Source: an uncultured Thiotrichaceae bacterium (lineage in GTDB: Bacteria; Pseudomonadota; Gammaproteobacteria; Thiotrichales; Thiotrichaceae). Taken from it: DNA of 10,799 bases. The DNA is taken from assembly GCA_937931765.1 (NCBI GenBank), contig CALHAO010000505.1, positions 1 to 10,799 on the forward strand, in the 5' to 3' direction. Shown piece by piece: positions 6,322-10,799 of the stretch. A program made the translations under genes and the position numbers. Numbering within the stretch: the stretch's first letter is position 1; each line of letters begins with the position of its first letter. Under the pieces are notes generated by a model. It did no database searches. It had not been told where the DNA came from and worked only from the letters and a program-made list of their open reading frames with translations.

Positions 6322-7278
6322 ATGAGTAAGCAATCCTCCCGCGCACTTGGGTTCATTATGGACCCGATCGAATCCATCAATACCAAAAAAGACAGTAGTT
6401 TCGCCATGATGCTGGAAGCACAGCGTCGGGGTTGGGAGGTGTTTTATATCCAGCCGCAGGATCTATATGCTGATGGTGGGGATGTGTTTGCCAGTATGGC
6501 TCCGGCGACATTGAAAGATGACCCACATGATTGGTACACGTTGGGCGAGTCGGTGGTACGACCTTTGCATGAGCTGGATGCGGTGTTGATGCGCAAAGAT
6601 CCTCCGTTTGATATGGAGTATATCTACAGTACTTATTTGTTGGAGTTGGCTGAGCGGCGTGGTTTGTTGGTGGTGAATAAGCCGGGCAGTGTGCGGACGG
6701 CTAATGAGAAATTGTTCACGGCTTGGTTCCCTGAGTTTAGCCCTGAGACACGGGTGACGCGCGATATGAAGCGGATTCGTGAATTTCTGGCGGTTCATAA
6801 GCATATTGTGGTGAAACCGCTGGATGGTATGGGCGGTTCGATGGTTTTTCAGGTACATGCTGATGACCCGAATATCAGTGTGATTCTGGAAACGATTACG
6901 GATTATGGCAAGCGTACGGTGATGGCGCAGCGTTTTCTACCGGAGTTTAAGCAGGGTGATAAGCGCATTCTGTTGGTGAATGGTGAGCCGTTTCCACATG
7001 GTTTGGCGCGGGTACCTGCTGCCGGTGAGAGTCGCGGGAACTTGGCGGCGGGTGCTACTGGTGTGGGTAGTGATCTGACGGAACGTGAGTTTGAGATTTG
7101 TGCGGCGATCGGGCCTAAGTTGAAAAAGATGGGTTTGATGTTTGTGGGGCTGGATGTGATTGGTGATTATGTGACTGAAATTAATGTCACTAGTCCTACT
7201 TGCATCCGTGAGCTGGATACGCTTTATGGGGCGAATATTGCCGGGTTGTTGATGGATGCTATTGAGGGGGCTTGGTAG
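6322..7278 (+). CDS. gshB: Glutathione synthetase (ATP-grasp)
   Basis: GshB joins gamma-glutamylcysteine and glycine with ATP to make glutathione in the cytosol. The protein has 318 residues (E. coli GshB is 316). The N-terminal domain carries FIMDPIESINTKKDSSFAM (11-29) and the MRKDPPFD motif (90-97). The ATP-grasp core shows VVNKPGSVRTANEKLF, the ATP-binding lysine region VKPLDGMGG (164-172), the RGNLAAG loop, and the metal-binding EINVTSPTCIREL segment (296-308). The ATG follows gpsA by two bases with only a weak AGAG upstream, suggesting translational coupling. The latter half of the gene uses many G-rich codons such as TTG and GTG, somewhat unlike gpsA, but the family features are ordinary. 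Its product feeds the glutaredoxin encoded upstream. It converges on nadA across an inverted-repeat element that begins three bases after its stop. Confidence 0.97.
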   Translation: MSKQSSRALGFIMDPIESINTKKDSSFAMMLEAQRRGWEVFYIQPQDLYADGGDVFASMAPATLKDDPHDWYTLGESVVRPLHELDAVLMRKDPPFDMEYIYSTYLLELAERRGLLVVNKPGSVRTANEKLFTAWFPEFSPETRVTRDMKRIREFLAVHKHIVVKPLDGMGGSMVFQVHADDPNISVILETITDYGKRTVMAQRFLPEFKQGDKRILLVNGEPFPHGLARVPAAGESRGNLAAGATGVGSDLTEREFEICAAIGPKLKKMGLMFVGLDVIGDYVTEINVTSPTCIRELDTLYGANIAGLLMDAIEGAW

Positions 7279-7280
7279 TT

Positions 7281-7399
7281 AAAAGCTAAATCCCCTCCAT
7301 CTCCCCTTTTTCAAAGGGGAGTGCCTTCCAGATAAAATAAGGTTTTTGCTGAAAGGTATCCCCCTTTGAAAAAGGGGGAGCAAGGGGGATTTAGCTTTT
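7281..7399. repeat. 119-bp nested inverted-repeat element (MITE/REP-like)
   Basis: The outer ends AAAAGCTAAATCCCC (7281-7295) and GGGGATTTAGCTTTT (7385-7399) are perfect 15-base inverted repeats. Inward, the two halves stay similar for about 35 more bases, so the whole folds into one long imperfect hairpin. Each arm also has its own short stem: 7301-7321 (9 bp, 3-base loop, CTCCCC...GGGGAG) and 7360-7378 (8 bp, CCCCC...GGGGG). The element fills the space between the convergent genes gshB and nadA. Its right end supplies the nadA stop codon. C-rich/G-rich nested repeats of this look are scattered in many bacterial genomes as non-coding mobile or repetitive elements. No transposase is encoded. 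The stems lack U-tracts, so any terminator role would be non-canonical. Confidence 0.8.
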
Positions 7400-8446
7400 G
7401 AGGAATTCTTTAGCGAAATCTAGCATCCGTTGCGTTGAGCGCAATGCTTTCACCCGGATTGCTTCGTCTACATGGATTTCATTTTTGCCGGTTTCCAGTA
7501 CTTTCAGTAAGTTATCCAAGCCATTCATGGCCATCCACGGACAATGTGCACAGCTTTGACAGGTTGCGCCTTCGCCTTTGGTAGGAGCTTCAATTAATTC
7601 TTTGTCCGGTGCCAGTTGACGCATTTTATGGAAAATACCAGCGTCAGTGGCAACGATGAACTTTTTGTTCGGTAGTTCTTGTACGGCTTTGATGATTTGC
7701 GTAGTTGAACCCACGACATCAGCCATTTTCACCACTTCTTCCGGTGATTCGGGGTGTACCAGGATTGCGGCATCCGGATGTTGTTCTATTAGGTCACCCA
7801 GTGCGCGGAATTTGAATTCGTCATGTACGATACAGGCACCTTGCCAACGTATCATTTCTACACCGGAAACCCGCTCGATGTAACTACCTAAGTGACGATC
7901 AGGTGCCCATAGTATTTTCTTGCCTTGTTCGCCTAGCCAGGTGACCAGGGGAAGGGCGATGCTGGAGGTGACGACGTAATCAGCGCGGGCTTTCACGGCA
8001 GCGCTGGTATTGGCGTAGACCACAACGGTGTGGTCAGGATGCTCACCACAGAATTTGTCGAATTCATCAATCGGGCAACTCAGATCCAGTGAGCATTCCG
8101 CGTCTAGTGTTGGCATCAGTACGCGTTTTTCCGGATTGAGGATTTTGGCTGTTTCACCCATAAACCGTACACCAGCTACGATCAGGGTTTTCGCGGGATG
8201 CTCGTTACCGAATTTAGCCATATCCAGTGAGTCTGAGACGTAACCGCCAGTTTCTTCTGCCAGTTCCTGCAGCTCTGCATCCACGTAGTAATGCGCTATT
8301 AGTACTGCATCCTCTTCTTTTAACTTTTGTTTGATTTTCTCTTTGATTTCAATTTTTTGCGCGGGTGTGTAGTGAGGGCGTAATGATTCAATGTGTGCCG
8401 TTTTCGGTGTATTGAATACAGGGATGACGGGAGCAGTGGCGGACAT
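7391..8446 (-). CDS. nadA: Quinolinate synthase NadA
   Basis: NadA condenses iminoaspartate with dihydroxyacetone phosphate to quinolinate, the first committed intermediate of de novo NAD synthesis, using an oxygen-sensitive [4Fe-4S] cluster. From the ATG at 8446 the product is 351 residues (E. coli NadA is 347). Family motifs in order are AHYYVD, ETGGYVSDSLDMAKF, VAGVRFMGETAKIL, MPTLDAECSLDLSCP (cluster ligand Cys118), YANTSAAVKA, WQGACIVHDEF (ligand Cys205), HPESPEEVV, and ATCQSCAHCPWMAMN (Cys296, Cys299, Cys302, the first being the usual ligand). An in-frame ATG at 8488 would add 14 residues without homology or a ribosome site, so 8446 is preferred, though its own Shine-Dalgarno is weak. 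The last codons (Lys-Ser-stop) lie within the inverted-repeat element at 7281-7399. No nadB or nadC is adjacent. Confidence 0.96.
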   Translation of the reverse strand: MSATAPVIPVFNTPKTAHIESLRPHYTPAQKIEIKEKIKQKLKEEDAVLIAHYYVDAELQELAEETGGYVSDSLDMAKFGNEHPAKTLIVAGVRFMGETAKILNPEKRVLMPTLDAECSLDLSCPIDEFDKFCGEHPDHTVVVYANTSAAVKARADYVVTSSIALPLVTWLGEQGKKILWAPDRHLGSYIERVSGVEMIRWQGACIVHDEFKFRALGDLIEQHPDAAILVHPESPEEVVKMADVVGSTTQIIKAVQELPNKKFIVATDAGIFHKMRQLAPDKELIEAPTKGEGATCQSCAHCPWMAMNGLDNLLKVLETGKNEIHVDEAIRVKALRSTQRMLDFAKEFLKS

Positions 8447-8457
8447 AATTCGGGTAA

Positions 8458-8480
8458 ACCTATTAGGTATTGATATTAGG
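8458..8480. promoter_or_regulatory. Palindrome plus repeated half-site upstream of nadA
   Basis: ACCTATTAGGT (8458-8468) is an 11-base palindrome with an odd centre, and its half TATTAGG (8461-8467) recurs at 8474-8480, thirteen bases away. The cluster sits 11 bases upstream of the preferred nadA ATG and overlaps its weak AGG ribosome site. It could be an operator for a NAD-pathway regulator or a chance arrangement; I do not recognise the motif. Confidence 0.3.
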
Positions 8481-8525
8481 CTAAGCATGGGGGTTTATGG
8501 TGGGAGATTCAAGGGTTGGGGTTTG

Positions 8526-8561
8526 AGCGGGTATTCAGATCGGCGACCCACTCTACCCGCT
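8526..8561. other. Stem-loop downstream of the ankyrin gene
   Basis: AGCGGGTA (8526-8533) and TACCCGCT (8554-8561) form an 8-bp GC-rich stem with a 20-base loop, 14 bases past the ankyrin gene stop on the minus strand. No T-tract follows on either strand, so it is not a classical terminator. It may stabilise the transcript end or serve Rho-dependent termination. Confidence 0.35.
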
Positions 8562-8575
8562 TAAAGTAAAATCAC

Positions 8576-9478
8576 TCAGAACATCTGCGCTATCTGAATG
8601 TGCTGAGCATTAATGGCCAGTTCGCGTGGCCGGAAACCATCCGAATTACGGTGTTCCGCATCGGCTCCGGCGGTCAGCAAATAACTGACTACATCAGCAT
8701 GACCAAAGCGTGCAGCGTGGTGTAACGCTGTCCAGTCTTTCTCTGTCGTGATATTCGGGTTAACACCTGCACCGACTAAAAACTGCACCATCGGTAATTT
8801 ACCGGCGGCAGCGGCCTGATGAAGAAAAGTGACACCAAGATTCCCCCGTTTATTGAAATCAACACCTCCATCCAGAAAGACTTGCGCAACATCAACCCAG
8901 CCGCCTTTAACCACCAGATCAATCGGCGACAAGGCATTGGCATGCAGTTTGTACTCCGGGTCAGCACCTTTACGCAATAACCACCGTACATCACTCAGTT
9001 TACCAGCGCGTGCCGCAGTTAGCAGGCGTTCACCAAGTACGTCTGACGACAGTGGCACAGAAGCTTGTGGTGGAGGAGGTGCCTGTTCGTAAACAACAGG
9101 TTGTTGATAATACTGGTCAGTGACTGGTTCAGAAAATTGTTGAGGCGGTGCCTGCTCATAAACCACTTGTTGTTCCTGCGCCTGTTCGTAAACAGCAGGT
9201 TGTTGATAATACTGATCAGTGGCTGGCTCAGAGGCTTGTTGAAGTTGTGCCTGGTCGTAAACCTGATAGTCAGGCTGCTGGTAACTGTCAGTAGTGCTTT
9301 GCTGATCAGTGTACGAACCACCATCAATACTGGTTTGCACAGGTTGTGGTGAATCCACGTATTCGACATAGTGTAAGTTGCCCGAACTATCCTCGTAAAC
9401 TACTTCCTCAGCCTGTACCACGCCGATCAGGCTAGCTGTCATACAGCTGGCTAAAACACTTTTTGTTATTTTTTTCAT
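8576..9478 (-). CDS. Exported ankyrin-repeat protein with Gln/Tyr/Pro-rich linker
   Basis: A 300-residue protein of unknown specific function. Residues 1-23 are a signal peptide (MKK start, hydrophobic core, cleavage after VQA). About 24-50 is an acidic and Tyr-rich segment. About 50-142 is low complexity, rich in Gln, Tyr, Pro, Ala and Glu, with an internally duplicated block SEP-x-TDQYYQQP-x-VYEQA. From about 142 to the C-terminus there are four recognisable ankyrin repeats, each with a helix pair ending in GAD-, GVD-, GVN- or GAD-like turns; TALHHAARFGHADVV is the clearest. A fifth, shortened repeat ends the chain. The protein should be periplasmic and work through protein contacts, with the linker as a flexible spacer. 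The ATG at 9478 is chosen because it begins the signal peptide and has GGGGG about eight bases upstream; an in-frame extension to 9517 would bury the signal. It diverges from creD. Confidence 0.8.
   Translation of the reverse strand: MKKITKSVLASCMTASLIGVVQAEEVVYEDSSGNLHYVEYVDSPQPVQTSIDGGSYTDQQSTTDSYQQPDYQVYDQAQLQQASEPATDQYYQQPAVYEQAQEQQVVYEQAPPQQFSEPVTDQYYQQPVVYEQAPPPPQASVPLSSDVLGERLLTAARAGKLSDVRWLLRKGADPEYKLHANALSPIDLVVKGGWVDVAQVFLDGGVDFNKRGNLGVTFLHQAAAAGKLPMVQFLVGAGVNPNITTEKDWTALHHAARFGHADVVSYLLTAGADAEHRNSDGFRPRELAINAQHIQIAQMF
9081..9248 (-). repeat. 69-bp imperfect tandem repeats inside the ankyrin gene linker
   Basis: Two 69-bp units, 9081-9149 and 9180-9248, share most bases (both begin GCCTGTTCGTAAACA and include GTTGTTGATAATACTG) and encode 23-residue blocks containing TDQYYQQP and VYEQA. 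A 30-bp partial unit lies between them (9150-9179), and another partial begins at 9249. The period is a multiple of three, so unit gain or loss would lengthen or shorten the linker without breaking the frame. Confidence 0.8.
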
Positions 9479-9517
9479 GGTTGCACCCCCACAATGGTAT
9501 TTTTTATTATTTTTCAC

Positions 9518-9566
9518 TCGTGAAACACGATCCCTTTTATTTTAAGGCGCGGAATCGTGACCACGA
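9518..9566. promoter_or_regulatory. Two related palindromes between the ankyrin gene and creD
   Basis: TCGTG-AAA-CACGA (9518-9530) and TCGTG-AC-CACGA (9555-9566) share the same arms and lie about 36 bases apart, in the 217-bp divergent intergenic region 9479-9695. The inner halves also pair with each other (CACGAT 9526-9531 with ATCGTG 9554-9559). The first overlaps a further palindrome, TTCAC-TC-GTGAA (9513-9524). This is a plausible pair of operator sites for a dimeric regulator. I find no convincing sigma70 promoter for either gene in the gap. Confidence 0.4.
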
Positions 9567-9695
9567 AATCAGTCAGATAGCTGGTTTTGTCATGCACCAA
9601 ATCTGCAAAAACCACCGCAAATTCTCCACAAGTCACAAACAACCCCTGCACACCTGATGCGTAAAGTGATCTGTATTGAAACTACGGAGGCTGTC

Positions 9696-10799
9696 ATGCA
9701 AACACAACGTTATTCCCTAAAATTTGTCGTTATCTTCTTTCTCATCCTGTTTTTACTAATCCCACAAGGTTTTCTGATGGGGTTGATTGGTGAGCGCGTT
9801 GGTTGGCGCAGCGAGGCTTATCATAGTATTCAGCAAAGTTGGCCGGGGGCGCAAACATTGGCTGGGCCGTTATTGACTGTGCCATATCGAGTGACTTACG
9901 ACATCAAAGAGAAGGTGAAAGATAAGGACGGTATGGAGCGTGAGGTGATCAAAACCGCACAGGTAAAAGACACTCTGTATGTGATTCCGCGTCAGCTGGA
10001 TATTCAAAGCAAGCTGGGCAGCAGTATGCGTTACCGAGGGATTTACGAAGTGCCGGTATACAGCAATAACTTGCAGGTGATTGGTGCATTTAATACGCAG
10101 TCTCTGGTGAATTTAGTACAGCAGCACAAAGGTAAGAAGGTGACTTTTGATGCGCCGCAACTCTCTGTGTTGGTGCGTGATCAGCGCGGTATTGCTGAGC
10201 CACCGGCGCTTAAATGGGAGAACCGTAAGCTGGCTTTCAAGCCGGGTAGTAACCTGCCGAATGCGGCTTCCGGGATGCACGTTAAGCTGCCGGAATTGGG
10301 TACAGATCGTGTGATGCAGATTCCGTTTTCTTTTGATCTGGAGCTGCGAGGTATGAGTCGTATGGATTACGCATTACTGTCTGAGAATACCGATGTGAAG
10401 TTAGTCGCTGACTGGGCACACCCGAAGTTTACTGGTGAGCTATTACCGGAGCAGCGTGAAGTGACTGAACAGGGTTTTACTGCTCATTGGCGTGCGTCCT
10501 CTTTCTCTTACAATGTAAGTGGGGCGTTGGAGGAATGTCGTAAGGGGCAGTGCGCTAACTTACTGCGTCGTTCAGTCGGTTTTGAACTGCTGCAGCCGGT
10601 GGATGTTTACCAGCAATCAGAGCGCAGTATTAAATATGGCGCATTATTTGTCATTCTGACCTTTGTCGTGCTGATTATGTTTGAGCTGCTGAAACAATTA
10701 CGGGTACATCCGGTACAGTACACGCTGGTTGGATTGGCGTTGACGGTGTTTTATTTGTTGCTGATTTCACTGTCTGAGCATATTAGTTTTTTGAAGGCT
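9696..10799 (+). CDS. creD: CreD-family inner-membrane protein (3' end outside the window)
   Basis: The frame is open for 368 codons from the ATG to the last base and continues beyond the window; E. coli CreD has about 450 residues. The ATG has a strong GGAGG at 9686-9690 with five-base spacing. Residues about 10-32 form the first membrane helix. The CreD signature follows, with ISQSW-like IQQSWPGAQTLAGPLLTVPY at about 45-64. A large periplasmic beta-rich domain runs to about 305, then LLQPVDVYQQSERSIKYG and further membrane helices (about 314-332 and 345-362) before the cut. In E. coli creD belongs to the CreBC regulon and is linked to envelope stress and colicin E2 tolerance, but its biochemical role is unknown. 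The creB and creC genes are not in this window, and no clear double TTCAC cre tag is visible upstream. It diverges from the ankyrin gene. Confidence 0.9.
   Translation, partial: MQTQRYSLKFVVIFFLILFLLIPQGFLMGLIGERVGWRSEAYHSIQQSWPGAQTLAGPLLTVPYRVTYDIKEKVKDKDGMEREVIKTAQVKDTLYVIPRQLDIQSKLGSSMRYRGIYEVPVYSNNLQVIGAFNTQSLVNLVQQHKGKKVTFDAPQLSVLVRDQRGIAEPPALKWENRKLAFKPGSNLPNAASGMHVKLPELGTDRVMQIPFSFDLELRGMSRMDYALLSENTDVKLVADWAHPKFTGELLPEQREVTEQGFTAHWRASSFSYNVSGALEECRKGQCANLLRRSVGFELLQPVDVYQQSERSIKYGALFVILTFVVLIMFELLKQLRVHPVQYTLVGLALTVFYLLLISLSEHISFLKA

Noticed and set aside
7301..7378. Canonical intrinsic terminators in the gshB/nadA gap
   Set aside because: The two stems are strong but no T-tract follows either on either strand, so the repeat element is described as such rather than called a terminator.
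9443..9478. Lipoprotein signal in the ankyrin protein (LASC at residues 9-12)
   Set aside because: The hydrophobic stretch before Cys12 would be far too short; a normal cleavage site after VQA at residue 23 fits better.
9513..9528. CreB-binding cre tag (TTCAC-N6-TTCAC) upstream of creD
   Set aside because: TTCAC is present at 9513 but six bases later the sequence is AACAC, matching only three of five bases; it is also nearly 170 bases from the creD start.
9463..9657. 64-codon plus-strand frame between the ankyrin gene and creD
   Set aside because: It begins antisense inside the ankyrin signal-peptide region, has no ribosome site seen and no recognisable protein features.

Overview
The window looks like a chromosomal segment of a gammaproteobacterium. 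The order yibN (rhodanese) - grxC - secB - gpsA, with envC on the far side of an intergenic region, matches the Escherichia coli neighbourhood in outline. GpsA, GshB, NadA, SecB and the degenerate EnvC LytM domain all read as gammaproteobacterial family members. Base composition looks close to even. I cannot name a genus; sulfur-oxidising relatives such as the Thiotrichales are a guess from gene content only.

Left part, minus strand (1-2836): an S41 C-terminal processing protease (ctp) lies downstream of the murein-hydrolase activator gene envC. The two are probably one transcript (envC then ctp), since no terminator is visible between them. The divergent intergenic region 2837-3007 is AT-rich. 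It holds two inverted repeats and a good sigma70-like promoter facing right.

Middle part, plus strand (3008-7278): an ArsR-family regulator is followed by a compact run of a membrane-anchored rhodanese, glutaredoxin 3 (grxC), zinc-ribbon thioredoxin 2 (trxC), the export chaperone secB, glycerol-3-phosphate dehydrogenase gpsA and glutathione synthetase gshB. The regulator has two cysteines 66 residues apart, in the places used by the persulfide sensors SqrR, BigR and YgaV. A persulfide sensor next to sulfurtransferase, glutaredoxin, thioredoxin and glutathione synthesis genes suggests a thiol/sulfane-sulfur homeostasis locus built onto the housekeeping secB-gpsA cluster. This is the most interesting hypothesis in the window.

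Right part (7279-10799): gshB and nadA converge on a 119-bp nested inverted repeat (7281-7399) that also supplies the last codons and stop of nadA. nadA (quinolinate synthase) and an exported ankyrin-repeat protein with a Gln/Tyr/Pro-rich repeat linker lie on the minus strand. Across a 217-bp divergent intergenic region with two TCGTG/CACGA palindromes, a creD-like inner-membrane protein gene begins on the plus strand and runs off the window end. No RNA genes, CRISPR arrays, insertion sequences or phage genes were seen. No stretch over 300 bases lacks a gene.
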